Source: Paraglomus occultum
Taxonomy: Eukaryota > Glomeromycota > Glomeromycetes > Paraglomerales > Paraglomeraceae
Direction: 5' to 3'
Assembly: GCA_910592205.1 (NCBI GenBank)
Contig: CAJVPJ010000115.1
Coordinates: 1 to 43,544, forward strand
DNA: 43,544 bases
Shown here: positions 10,457-22,629 of the stretch, one piece after another
Layout: every line of letters begins with the position of its first letter
How positions within the stretch are numbered: position 1 is the first letter of the stretch
Notes under the pieces: model-generated
What the model saw: the letters and a program-made list of their open reading frames with translations, nothing else
What the model was told of the DNA's origin: nothing
Databases searched by the model: none
Translations under genes and position numbers: made by a program

Positions 10457-11120
10457 ACTCCTCCGACCCTCTCGCTTAAAAAAAAACAATGAACAAATTG
10501 CCGAAATTCTTTACACGTTGTTCGACTTTGAAATTTCGGCGCGTTTCCTCTCTGTTTCCATTGTATATCTACGTCTCTCTTCCAATGACAAGCTGAGTAT
10601 TCGATGTCCTCTGATTTGCACAATTCCTCCAGAGGCTAACTCTCAAAAGGGAAAGCTCCTCCTTAATTATAATTACTGTAGTTTATGTGAGTAAGCCGTT
10701 CTCACTGTGAAGATTTGCGTTCCTTGATAACACGTAACGATTGAACGCTAAAGGTGTTTTTTTTTTTTTTTGCATTAAAAGGGATCTTGATACATTAAAT
10801 AATTCTATAAAAGCTATAAATAAGAACAAGTTTTCAACTAGAGATGGTGCTCTCCGTTTATTCGCTCTCTCACCATGAATAAATCTGATTATCCCTTTTT
10901 GCATCCGAGTGTTCATCGTTGAGTCACGTTCCTATTGATCTTTTATCCGGAAAACGATGTAGACGGTTCATCATGTGATAGATAATTAATTACCAGTTTG
11001 CGTTTTAACATTCAGATTATTATATAAACGATGGGAGATGTACAGATGGAATACTTTATTTCAAATCTTGACATTAACATAATCTTAATATATATACATA
11101 CATATTCTCTATCAATAAAT
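10457..11120. other. Convergent intergenic region
   Basis: About 660 bp between the GAR1 stop and the FHIP stop. It contains a T16 run near 10758 and AT-rich sequence with ATATATAC words near 11090. It is probably the two 3' UTRs; the small open frames here are not supported as genes. Confidence 0.4.
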
Positions 11121-14100
11121 TTAAAGATATCTAACTTCATCGATACCTAAACTTCGTCTAACTTGTATGATAGCCACCAACTCCTTAATAGCCTCTTCCA
11201 GAATCACAATATTATTTAACAAGGCACTCAACGTAATCTCACTTGGTTTAACTTCCTTTGTCTTAGTCCTCGTAGACTTTTTGGATAAAAATGCTTCTTC
11301 GTCATCCTCGTCTACTAACTCACCGCCATCCTCCTCCTCATCGTCATTAACGAAATGTGCCGGAAACAGTGGTTGCACTTTAATATTCTCCGTCTCTCGA
11401 GAATGGGTACCAAGAGTAGTAGTCACGTTAGATAAAGATTGTGCAGGCGGTGCAGTATCTGCTCGATGAACAGAAGGTATCTTCTGGTTACGTCCTGGTA
11501 ATGATGATGTAGTTCCCCTACGGCTCGGACTGGAAGAAAATGAATTGCTCACAATTGTGCTGAGAGATGACGGATATGCCGGATTGCTCAGCCTCCTTGA
11601 TGGTTGTTGGGGTGTGTTGATTGGAATTGGCTGTCGGAAGTAGTTTTCATCAATCTCATCCTCGGTATCCAATAAACCCTGTCTACGTTTCTTCAAATGC
11701 TCATCAAAACCATCAATCATGCTACGATAGTATTCAACTTGTTTTGTCAAGGTTCTGAAAATAGCAAAAAATATTGGGAAGTTTTTCCATTTGGGTACAC
11801 CTCCGAGACCTTTAGCGTCAGATGGGGTTGTATCCGCGTTATCGTCAACTGACTTATCATCGTCATCATCAACCAGCTCGTTGAGTGGCTTGTCGTCCCC
11901 AACCGAAAGCGAATTGAAATCACCATCGATATCCCAATCCTTTGCCGTAGCCTCTCGACGATCTCCACGATCGATGCGATCAACACTACTGAATACAAGC
12001 CAACCCTCTAACGATCTATAAGGACACATAGCTAATGCAGAAATGACACCAGTCAGTGCAAGGTTTAATTCGGGAGAGTTTACGAAAAAATTAGCTAGTG
12101 CTCCAAGCAGTATTTGCAGGAGCGAATCGCTCGGATTATGCCGGTCTGTTGGATTCAACCTATGCCTGGGAACGTCAGATATTCCCGTTGAAGAAAGCTT
12201 CCCCGCCCCCCTCTGACTGTATAAAATCTTCTGTCTTGTATTATTCGTTACTTTAGGCTTGCATGGTCCTTCCTCATTCCACTCCAAGTCTTGACCTTTA
12301 CGATAACAAAGATCAGCTTCAATGATTGCCTCAGCATCACGAACGTAGTTTTCGTATCCATTAGTGAAAACATCCAATTTATTAGAAGGATCGGTTATTG
12401 AAATGAGCGAGAAAAATAGATCGAGTTCTCTGGAATGATGACTGATGGTTGTCAATTTTTGAGGTCCACCAACATTAGGTGGAACAAAGAAATCTGTCTG
12501 ACGCATTTCTTCCAAGTAGTGTGGTTTAGGGAAACACGTTGCGCTTTCGTCCGGTTCGAAACTGAGAAGTCTGAGCGAGTACCTACAGTGTTTAGAAATC
12601 ATTGTGTGGAGCAATTTGAGAGCGGCGATGACAGTTGGTTGTGAAGACGACTTCAATCGAGAGAAAATCAAATCTTTAAGCGTAAATCGACCAACTGCGG
12701 TAAAATAAGGTGACGATGTAATTGTACTGGCTTCAACCCCGGCAAAAAGATTAATAGTACTTTGTCGCTTTTGCGCCTTGCTCGTAGCCTTTTTCTTCCA
12801 AAAATCTTCGTTGTCATTATCTGAATCCATTAGAAAGCCGACAATAACATCAACCAGTTCTTCCTGCTCTATAGACTGTAAAATCATATCAATATAAGAT
12901 ATGACAGCCACAGCCGAACCATCTGTATCTGAGCATTCCATAATTGATGGATATAAAATATTTTCAAGAAAAATGGATTTGATATTTGAAAGTAGAGCAT
13001 GGGATATATCAACACTCGGACAACGGTTTAAGACGTCCTGACAAAATTCCAACAGCTTGCAGAATGAATCTAGTTGCACTTTGAATGATAGAGACGAAGA
13101 CACTTCAATACCATTTTGCCGAGCGCGATCCATTTCCGCACTGGTATTGTCTCCAAAGCCCAACAGCGTAGCACTAGTAAGTACACCAGTAGAACTTTTC
13201 ACCATTAATTTACGAGGCAACTGTGAGTAGAGAGCACCCAAACCAGCAGCCATAATTGTGGCGAAATCACTCTCTAAAATGAAATCTCCCAATTGACCTT
13301 GAGCCAGATCCATGATAAACAGCAAACCGGTACGGGCAAAATCACCACTTCGACCTTCTCTGTGTACGAACCGTAACAGATAAGAGAATAACAAAAATTC
13401 GTATTCCGGCTTCTCTGGCTCTTCGGTGAATTCTGTTGTCTTCAACGGTGTCGTTGTAGTACCACCGCTGGTAACGGAAACTCCATCGTCAGGATTCCCA
13501 TCTTGACTGCTACTGGACGAAACACTCATCTGTCCACCGTGAGCCAACACACTTTTCGGTGCGGCCTTTTGCGGCGTAGTCAACCAATGCCGGTCATGGA
13601 AGAAAATATTAAGCAGATCCGGAAACCCCTTCATCTTCCAACATATGTAATACATTAAATCGACCAAATCTTCATGGTATATCTCACTTTGTTGTTGATC
13701 TTGTACACATGTCCGCAATAACTTTACGGTCGGCTCGTGTACTGGCCGTTGAACAAGGAACTGATCGTCCAACATTTCAATCATGTAGGCGACGGTCCGG
13801 AGAACCTCACCACGAACACCAGGTGGAACGTCAGGTTCAGAGAGATCGACAAGTTTCTGAAGGATATCATTGCGTAGGAATTCTTCCATACAGAGACCAG
13901 TATTCTGATCTTCTAAACTGAGACTTTCGTTACAGAGTGCGTCAGCCATAGTCTCGAGGTGCTTATGGATATCGGTCAGTGAGGCGTGAGCTGGTTTTCG
14001 GTCTTTATCATCGGTAGGCGGCTCCAGCATAGACTATAATGCAAGGATCAATCGTAAATATCAGACAGTCCGAAAGCAATAAAAAAGACCGGGTATACTG

Positions 14101-14248
14101 GTGTCGGCATCGACAAATGCTATTCTTTGTTAGCGAAACTCACCCTAACTGCATTCCAGCTACTATTGAATCTTCCCAGCTGCTCGGCATGGCTAGGCGG
14201 CGCTTTAGGAGACGTCAACTTATTCTTTAGCTTCGCGAAGAAATCCAT
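11121..14248 (-). CDS. FHIP-family protein (FTS-Hook-FHIP complex, RAI16-like)
   Basis: Two exons encode 1005 aa: a 35-codon first exon at 14144-14248 and a 971-codon exon at 11121-14033, with a 110-nt intron (14034-14143). FHIP proteins join Hook and FTS to link endosomal cargo to dynein; that role is known for the family and inferred here. Seen: a first exon beginning MDFFAKLKNKL with the conserved W in NSSWNAVR, then the helical RAI16-like domain with GVRGEVLRTVAYMIEML, YEFLLFSYLLRFVHREGRSG, ARTGLLFIMDLAQG and LGALYSQLPRKL. Low-complexity insertions follow: a serine/threonine-rich loop near residue 210, an acidic loop DDDDKSVDD, and an acidic C-terminal stretch NDDEEEDGGELVDEDDEEA. The first exon is easy to miss because it is short. 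The nearly intronless body is unusual beside its intron-rich neighbours. Confidence 0.9.
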
Positions 14249-15178
14249 AGTCTCGTCAGCAACTCATAAATTTTTTAGCGTCATAAACAATACTCTGGAG
14301 TATTGTGAAATGATGGCTGTAACGCATCTTGTGTCGTGTTTTCATCCTATCAAATACGAGTAATCAAATGGGGTGGTCAAACAATTAACTGGGACTACCA
14401 CAAAATGGCCTATTACGGATTTGTTTTATTATTTCTCCATCTCTTTACCTTTGCAAGCAAGGCATGGTAGAATTGCTTTAATTGTTATAAAATAATAATG
14501 GTTGAAGGTTTTGTGATCACCAGCACAGTTATTATTATTTGATTTAACTGGTAGGTCTATCTCTGCTTATTTATACATCCCCGATACGACGAAATCGCAT
14601 AGTTGTTACGTAGTCGCATTGCCTTCCTTGTAGCATTAAGATGTATTAGTATTGTTATTATTGTGGCTTCTATTATGATATTATGATAATACTGTGTTTA
14701 TTCATAAAAATTAAAGCTGTTGATAGACATGACGATGGATCCGATATTTGGTAAAAGAAAAAATAGAGAAAATAATGTTTAGAATATTAAAATGCCGAAT
14801 CAGTAAGGAAGCGTAGACTGCAACGAGTACGAAGGAGCCGTCGTTCATTGACAGAGCACAAGTTATTACGAATTTTGATACCGTTACTATTACTAATACA
14901 AATAAATTTAAAACGTCTGTCTCAACACCAATTCACACCAGTTTTTTGCTGAGAACGAGTTTACACTTTCAACGTGGGAATTTGAATTCAATCAGTGAAA
15001 AAATTTAATTAGTAAAATTTTATTTGCAACAATATTCGATATTTTATCTTTTTACTTCGGAACAATAATAAATATGTAACATTAATGCTAATATTAATAT
15101 TGTACTAAAATTTAAATAACAAGATAAATAATCTATAGTCGTTGCGCTCGCCTTTGACCAGTTTCAAGGACAAATACT
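14249..15178. other. AT-rich intergenic region
   Basis: About 930 bp upstream of the FHIP start. I see no coding segment, RNA gene or transposon end. Short A/T runs and TTATTATT-type simple sequence occur. Confidence 0.4.
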
Positions 15179-15480
15179 TCATAAATAGCTAAGTAACCTC
15201 CGAATGGGTCCCTCTAATACTAACTCCGTTTCTACTTCCATTGGATCGTTCGTCTGTGCATAATATGTTCGAACTATCTCATCGATTATGTGGTCGATAA
15301 ATAAACGAATATTTTTTTCTGACAAACGAGAACACGCGTTATTGAGTGGTAGAAGTTTCGCCATTAATAACTTGTTTGCGTAATAAGAAGTTGCGTTTTG
15401 TTCGAACTTTCTCATCAGCTATGTGGTTAATAAATGTGTTAAGAGTTTCGCTGTTAATAACATGCTCTATCGTATGTGAG
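15179..15480 (-). pseudogene. Broken small repeat-protein gene
   Basis: A 78-codon frame (15179-15415) encodes helical sequence with AKLLPLNNACSRLSEKNI then FIDHIIDEIVRTYYAQ and ends GPIRRLLSYL. Upstream on the same strand a second, degenerate copy (15401-15480) encodes FINHIADEKVRTKRNF in another frame. The DNA copies start TTCGAACT at 15268 and 15401 (133-bp period), and the second lacks about 45 bp. This suggests a tandem-repeat protein gene broken by a frameshift. I do not recognise the family with confidence. Confidence 0.35.
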
Positions 15481-15587
15481 TAATATAAAGCAGCGACAAA
15501 GAATTGTTTTTTATATATTTAACTTTTAGATAATGTAGTGTTTGGAGAAGGGAGTGTAAAACGGAGAAAAGTGTCTAGGTGTATATA

Positions 15588-16285
15588 CAGTGTGTTACAA
15601 AATTATCCGGAATCAAAGAAAATCATGTTGTACCACAACCAGCGATTCAAAAATGGCTTGTTTGAAAGCCAAAAACACACAAATTTTATTAATAACAAAT
15701 CAATAATTAATTCTTTCTCGATTACACTCTAAACATTGAGTCTACGAGATTAATTATAACATTATTTGGAATGTTCTGCCACTCCTCTTTCATAATTTGC
15801 TCCAAATCCTCAATATTTTGCGGCATTCTCTTCTCCGCATTTCTTTTCACAATTGCCCACAAGTTTTCAATGGAATTTAAGTCCGGGCTGTTGGACAGCC
15901 ATTCCAGCATTTCCGGAACATTTTCTTGCAAGTAAGCTTTTGCGTGCTGATTTGTCCCCGTTTTCTTCAGTTTTTTGATGTTATCATAAACAGTACTGAG
16001 CGCAATACCGGTTTGTGTATGGATTTGTTTGGCATTTCAAATGCCATTATTCCACAATTGTAATATAGTCTGACGCTGTGTTTCTTCTTTTGAAAGAGGC
16101 ATTGCACACGAAGTTATCTTAAAAGTTGCTGTAATAATGACACTGTTAAATACGTTAAATTTTAGCTTGAAACGCAAGGCAAGCTTTGTTTTGTATTTTA
16201 CGCGTTATAAATTGCATGCGTACACAGCGTGCTAGACGTGTTTATGTCACGTGTAAAAAATTCCGAATAATTTTGTAACACACTG
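15588..16285 (-). mobile_element. Tc1/mariner element, 698-bp internal-deletion derivative
   Basis: The element has terminal inverted repeats CAGTGTGTTACAAAATTAT-(C/T)-CGGAAT (26 bp, one mismatch). They start at 15588 and end at 16285 and are flanked on both sides by TA (15586-15587 and 16286-16287), the Tc1/mariner target duplication. The minus-strand interior keeps the first and last parts of a transposase but lacks the middle, so it cannot be autonomous. Well-matched TIRs suggest fairly recent mobilisation in trans. Confidence 0.92.
15722..16102 (-). pseudogene. Tc1/mariner transposase, internally deleted
   Basis: From an ATG at 16102 (MPLSKEETQRQTILQLWNNG) the N-terminal helix-turn-helix region continues through an in-frame TGA to TGIALSTVYDNIKKLKKTG. 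It then joins directly, in frame, to the transposase C-terminus HAKAYLQENVPEMLEW and SPDLNSIENLWAIVKRN. The join removes the first two catalytic acidic residues of the DDE/D triad; only the third (region DLNSIENLW) remains. The protein cannot be catalytic. Confidence 0.88.
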
Positions 16286-16287
16286 TA

Positions 16288-18430
16288 TATGTCTGCCTAG
16301 ACGCGTGCTTGCGAGTTAGATGAAAGATAACACATCTCGGTGCTAACCTTATAAGTACAATTGCGCAGGCAATTATTTTTGCAATATTGTTTCTGGAAAA
16401 AAAAATAATTTCAAATTTGCACCAGTTAAAAACTCGATAATAACAAGTTACGTGTATAATTGATTAGGTATTACGTCGCATAGACTGCGGACATACAGTG
16501 CTGCAACAAATATGTTATTCAGATGCAAATAATCTCATGCATTAATTTACTACGTAAAATTGCATATTTGTCTTAATGGTCAATACAGTATGCTAGTTTT
16601 GCGTACATGCTAAAATCATACACGTGCCAGTTAAAATATTGTTTTACACGTTATCGCTATCTTTACGATTAAATTACCGGTGCTAAAATTCAAAGGTGAC
16701 TTGGCCCTTTATACTTTCATAATACGAAATGCAGAAAGACAATTTTCTGTAAATTAATAAAAAATAAAAATTTTAATTGTGACTTTGAAAGTGATAGTAA
16801 AAAAAAATAGTGAACAAAGAATTAAGTTGCAAGATACTCTCAGTGTGTACGAATGCGTAAAAACTAAAATTTATGATATTAGATCGGTGGTTATGGAATA
16901 ATCTGCACTAACTGGAAGCGATATGTTAACAAATGCTTGAACGGCTTTGATCAAACGCAAGAGTATTTATATCGAGGTCTCTAGCTATTTAAATACAAAG
17001 CTAGTCACAAATTGAAGTAGAATTCTACGTTTGCGTTGTATTGGGAAAGGAACTTTTAAAAACAATCTGCCTGGTCAACCTGTTGCTTTGGCATCTCTCT
17101 TGTCTTATCTTTCCATGCATTGTCTACACGTAAATAATAACACTAATAGTGACAGGGTATATTGTATTCTCTTTTCTCATCGAGTCAAAATAATTTCTGG
17201 GCTAAAAAAAAGTTTGTTAACAAAATTAATGAAAACTTTTACCAAAAAATTGTAAGTATGTATTGATAATCGAATTGATAGAAATTAAACGCTTTAAACT
17301 TACCACTATTATTGTTACTAGAAAAATACTGATGATTTAACAAAAAACTTTCTTTCATTTATTTTAACGTTCTGAGGATAAGGGTATCGTCTTTGTCCGA
17401 ATTATTGCAACTCCATGATTACCACTATTCGCAGCAGCATAAACATACCCTCATTAACAGTATATTACATAATAACTCTAAACAGTTTTAATACAATTCT
17501 GGTTACTGTAAACTCACACCCTAAAGTATGTCGCTACGCTGAGTTTACGATTATTCGAATATTCATTGTTATGTCGATATGCAAATTCAACATTGTATTT
17601 AATATCATGTATGGTATTTATACGCATGTGGGCAAATTCTTAGTATTAACGATTAACAATGATAGAGCATGAATTTGTAAACAGTAACCCTTATACAGTA
17701 AGTAAGCTTCAAAATCGTACTTGACATTCTTTGTCAAATTAGTTTCGGTTGTTGAGTATTATTAATTAATGATAATGATGGTAGCTGTTGGTGAATTTGG
17801 AGATATTTCAACGGATAAATTAGACGCTGATTATCTTACCGCACAAATCGCCTTTAAAATGAAATTATTTAATATCGGCGTAACTTCCAATGCGCCTTAC
17901 AGGACAGTAAATCTTGAAACAGCTGTGGTTTACATCCTCAGTCCATTTACCTAAAGCCGACTTTTATTCAACAATAAATATTTTTAGAATATTAAAAATC
18001 TTGTTAAAGATCAATTTATTATAATTAATAATGTTTGTTGTTTACAAACATAAACAAATGTGTTTCAAGCATTCAAATAAAATACACAGCTCGAGGCTAG
18101 ACGTGCCAGGCTTTTATTCGTGGAGAATTTTATCTTTTGTTTAAAAACCGAATTCAACATTCTATGGTAGCACAAGTGTTCGGCCCATTCGATTCACTCT
18201 TCAAAATGCTGATCTTAATATTCTCGTTGCTCATATTTCATAAGGCTGGAAGTCTCTGAATTCTTCTAAAATATCATCGGCGACTTTTTGAAACCCTTGC
18301 ATACACGGGCTGTTTAATGTTGAGCTTTACTTAATATGGCAATATTAGGTTATTACGATTGTGTCACTACAACTCAACTCTCCAAATTCTTCCGTTTATT
18401 TCAAAACCACCACTCCTATCTTCGTTAATC
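16288..18430. other. AT-rich intergenic region, no supported gene
   Basis: About 2.1 kb between the Tc1 element and the CLC gene. One short frame at 17769-17954 (containing GEFGDISTDKLDADYLTAQ) has protein-like composition but no recognised relative and no convincing splice partners. It may be a gene remnant. Confidence 0.35.
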
Positions 18431-21400
18431 ATGGACCCGGACAGAAATCAGGGCAACAGTTTTCTGGATAGATTGATTACGTAAGTCTTTTTGAGAACCG
18501 TCCCAGTCTCAGTATCTTGCAATCATTTTTTGATATTCATATTTTGTAGTTTGTGGGACTCTCTGCATACTTCTGCCTCACAACGACGCCCCACACAACG
18601 AAATACCCAACCAGCACACAACACACTACGAACATCAAGAAACGTTAGTTACAACGCTAACCATGATCGAGCCCTGGAAGAAATCAAAAGATATGAAGAT
18701 TTTACGACAATAGGTCAGATGTAAAAACCATTTATCTAATCCTTGACCGATAAGCCAACGCTCCCCCATCGCTGATCCAATTCTCTGAGCAGATTGGGTA
18801 CAGGATTCAATACAAGAGCGATCGAGGCTGAACGCTCTTCGACGCGTGGCCTTGGAAAATAAATCTTCATGGAGTACATGGCTATGGTTATCGTACGAGG
18901 CAGGGCAAACGTGGATTGTCGTGTCGATCGTAGGCGCAGTCATCGGTCTCAATGCTGCATTGATCGATATCATAACAGAATGGCTATCCGATATCAAACT
19001 GGGCTATTGTAAAAATTCGTGGTGGCTGAACCAAAAGTTTTGTTGTTGGGAAATAGAACGAGAAGGTACGCGACAACTACTTTCCTTGATTTCGAGTTGG
19101 ACTTTTAAATTTTTTAACAACGTTATTTTTGATATGTAGATGGGTCTTGTGACGAATGGCACAATTGGTCGCAATATTTCATTATCAACTGGTTATTCTA
19201 TATAATGTTTGCCGTAAGATTTCCCCCGTTCACAAAGCGATCCGCGCGATGATTCCTCCCAACTTGATTCTAATCTGACCTTTTTTCTTGCTTTCGTATT
19301 TCGATAGACACTCTTTGCGGCAGTCTGTGCCTATATAATTCGAGCATTTGCTCCGTATGCCGCTGGGTCAGGTATATCCGAGATAAAATGCATTCTTGCT
19401 GGATTTGTTATGAAAGGATTTCTTGGTGCTTGGACTTTATTACTGAAAAGTATTGGACTGGTAAGTCACGATTGCCGAGTGAAATAAAACAGATCATGTT
19501 TAAAATTCGTATCTGACCATTTGCAACGCAAACAAGCCCTTGGCTATCGCGTCTGGCTTAAGTATCGGGAAAGAGGGTCCGTCAGTACATACGGCCGTTT
19601 GTATCGGAAATGTCATATCGAGAATGTTTGGAAAATTTAAGCGAAATAAAGGTACGTATACGACAACGAGAATGATAAATGAAAATCCTTTTTGTAACGA
19701 TAATTTTTATCGAGTAGCTAAAATGCGGGAGATACTTTCGGCTTCATGCGCAGCTGGTGTCGCAGTTGCTTTTGGATCCCCGATTGGAGGAGTTTTGTTT
19801 TCGTTCGAGGTAAGAATTTTTGGACTCGTTAGAAAATTATTTCGCATAGAGGGCAATATGAGAAAACTGATATCTTATCGTGTTTTTTAACGCGACAGGA
19901 AATGAGCTCTAATTTTCCAATGAAGACCATGTGGAGAAGTTTCTTTTGTGCATTGGTCGCGACTGTTGTTTTACAGGTCGGATTTTTTGACTTGAGGACC
20001 GTTAGTGGAAAATAACAATATACTTTGTTATGCTAATATTTGCGCTTATAGGCTATGAATCCGTTTCGCACTGGCAAACTCGTAATGTTCCACGTAACTT
20101 ACGATCGCGACTGGCACTTTTTTGAAATCATTTTTTTCATACTTCTTGGAATATTTGGCGGTTTATATGGGGCCTTTGTGACCAAGTATAATCTCAAAGT
20201 TCAAACATTTCGTAAAAAGTATTTACGAGATTACGGTGTTGCAGAAGCTACTGTTCTTGCACTTCTCACTGCGTTGATTGGGTATTTCAACATATTTATG
20301 AAAATTGACATGACTGAAATTCTTGGAATATTGTTTCGCGAGTGCGAAGAGGGATCAAACAGTTATGAAAGTTTGTGTCAGTAAGTATAGCCACTTGCCG
20401 GTATTTTCATAACGGTATTGTCTGTATCACGTCAAGGTAGCTGACCGCTGTTCTTTTTAACAGGGAATCGCAAATGTCAAGAATGACCTGGTTACTACTC
20501 TTGGCAACCGTCTTAAGAACCGGATTTACAATAGTTTCTTATGGTGCAAGGGTATAGTGTTTTAAGCATACCATATTGAGTTTGCTTTTTACTGTATATA
20601 AACTTAGTCGAACCATTGCAGGTGCCTGCCGGAATATTCATTCCATCGATGGCCGTCGGAGCTACATTTGGCAGATTTTTAGGAATCATTGTGAAGGGAT
20701 TGCAACAGTAAGGACTCTACTTGATAGCCTGTTTTTTTTTTCTTATTTATCGCACGAATCCCCCTCTCTTATTAACTCTCTATTTTATAGCGCATACCCT
20801 TCTTTTCCTCTATTTGCATCATGTAAACCGGATGTATCAGTAAGTCAATAAGAATCATTCAATTGGTCAACTTATGCTGATCTAGGTAACTGATATATTT
20901 TGCCGTACTCAAGTGCATCACACCTGGAATGTATGCATTCTTGGGTGCTGCTGCCGCTTTAGGGTAAAAATAATTCTACTAGTCTCTTCCAAGAATCTTT
21001 ACCGTAATTACTGTAATCTAATGCCATGTCTTCAATACCTTGTAGCGGTATAATGCATCTGACTGTATGTATTGTAGTTATCATGTTCGAGCTTACCGGC
21101 GCTTTAACTTACATTCTTCCGACTATGGTAAGGCTTGTGTGTTTTTCTCATTTAATTGTATGCTCATCGCTTATAAGCCCCATCCCTCTTAGATAACTTT
21201 AATGGCCACGAAGGCCGTAGGAGATCTATTTACTAAAGGCGGAATATATCCTTTTCGACGATCGGCGTGCTCGTTATTGTTACTTCATTTATTCATTGAT
21301 TGTGTCGCGGCTGTTACAAGTTTATGATCTTTGACCGAGTATGTTTACAGCAGATCAAATGATACGACTTAATGGGTTTCCTTTTCTTGACAAGGAAGAA

Positions 21401-22373
21401 TACTCGTTTGGTGTCCCTGGTGAGTATAATATGGATGTGTCAGGACAAATTGTACATATGATTTTAACTAGTCTGTCTTTGACAGTTGCAACGGTCATGA
21501 GAAAAGATCTTGTAGTAATAACAGCATCAGGACAACGTCTCGATGAAATAGGTTTGTATTGGAGAGTCGAATGGATATTGACACAAAAAGAATAATAATC
21601 GAGAGTGACGCCTACAAATACATAGACCAAATGCTTTCCGAGACAAACTTCCAAGGATTTCCTGTTGTTCAAGACCGGAAAACCATGATTTTGCTCGGAT
21701 ATATAGGCAGATCCGAACTCAGATATGCTATAGGTAAGGTTGCAAATAAAGCATCATTCTAATTTCAGCAAATTGCAAAAACACTCACGCTGCTTTCTTT
21801 CTGAAGATAAAGCAAAACGTATCCGTGGCGTGTCCAACAGTGCACATTGCTTCTTCAATGGAGATGATAATAGTAGTTATTCAAACGTTGATAACTTTGG
21901 CGAGAGCTCCTCAAACTTTATAGACTTTGGACCATTCATAGACCAGGTAATGGATTTGTGATTACAATTGCTGAGATCTGGAACAAGCAGTAAGATAAAT
22001 CTGTTACCTTTCTTTAGACACCAATAACGGTCCATCCTCGTCTTCCACTGGAGACTGTTATGGATCTTTTCAAAAAACTGGGGTAAGATATTCAGCACCG
22101 CATCCAGATTTCATTATATTCTGCTATCTCAACTGTTTGTTTAATATTTATAGTCCACGAGTTATACTCATCGAACATTCAGGGAAACTTGTGGGTCTCG
22201 TTACTGTAAAGGATGTCTTAAAATATATCGCGTGCAAAGATGCAGAGGGGGCAAATAGAGCCAGTGCTACAGAGTCCACAGAAGATGAATATGATATCCT
22301 CGCCGATACAAATTCTAGACGACGAGGTTCAACATTATTTGAATTAGGTAGACGAAGGGGCAGCGATTGGTAG
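18431..22373 (+). CDS. CLC-type chloride/proton antiporter with CBS domains
   Basis: Twenty-one exons encode 801 aa: 18431-18480, 18550-18713, 18793-19065, 19140-19213, 19308-19460, 19537-19651, 19718-19809, 19899-19976, 20052-20380, 20464-20551, 20622-20707, 20791-20839, 20914-20963, 21046-21127, 21193-21245, 21349-21419, 21486-21551, 21626-21733, 21807-21946, 22018-22082, 22154-22373. The sequence matches intracellular CLC-3/4/5 and yeast Gef1 types. Seen: GSGISEIK (207-214), gating glutamate in GKEGPSVH (E251), proton glutamate in LFSFEEMS (E308), and [14 protein letters not shown] (from 476). The C-terminus has two CBS domains, around [12 protein letters not shown]...FQGFPVV and [10 protein letters not shown]...[15 protein letters not shown]. 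Both glutamates argue for a Cl-/H+ exchanger in Golgi, endosome or vacuole. Intron 15 (21246-21348) is a U12-type AT-AC intron. Intron 16 (21420-21485) is 66 nt and stop-free. Confidence 0.95.
21246..21348 (+). other. U12-type AT-AC intron inside the CLC gene
   Basis: The intron starts ATATCCTTTT, identical to the U12 5' splice-site consensus ATATCCTT, and ends TTTAC (AT-AC termini). A branch-site match TCTTTGAC lies at 21328-21335, one base from TCCTTGAC, 14 nt before the 3' end. Splicing joins AT to A, giving [13 protein letters not shown], the expected CLC frame. No GT-AG alternative restores this frame. Confidence 0.9.
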
Positions 22374-22629
22374 GTGAACAGTTAGGGTTGAAGATAATTG
22401 TACTGCGGAGTGTAGAGAAATCGGTCGAAGTTTCTAATTAAGACTTCATAATGTTCTTTGACTTGTATTATTCGAACTAGATTTTAGAACAAATTTTTAA
22501 TTTCAAAATGTATTACTTTTGTTTTGTCGTAATGCGAGAATTATGTAAACATTATGATGTGAAAACGTTTAAATTAAGTCACGGCAAGATCATAAAATGA
22601 TTGTCTGGTTTCGATAAAGTACTGCAAAT
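22374..22629. other. Convergent spacer between CLC and SAS10
   Basis: About 256 bp between two convergent stop codons. It is AT-rich, with no coding sequence. Confidence 0.4.

Noticed and set aside
11167-11469. Serine-rich plus-strand frame inside the FHIP gene
   Set aside because: It lies antisense to the long FHIP exon and arises from its acidic and serine codons.
17769-17954. 61-codon frame with protein-like composition
   Set aside because: No recognised family, start context or splice partner; kept only as a note in the intergenic entry.
21606-21625. Shorter intron in the CLC gene ending at GAGAG (21605)
   Set aside because: It would insert seven extra residues before the CBS helix; the acceptor at 21625 gives the expected [19 protein letters not shown].
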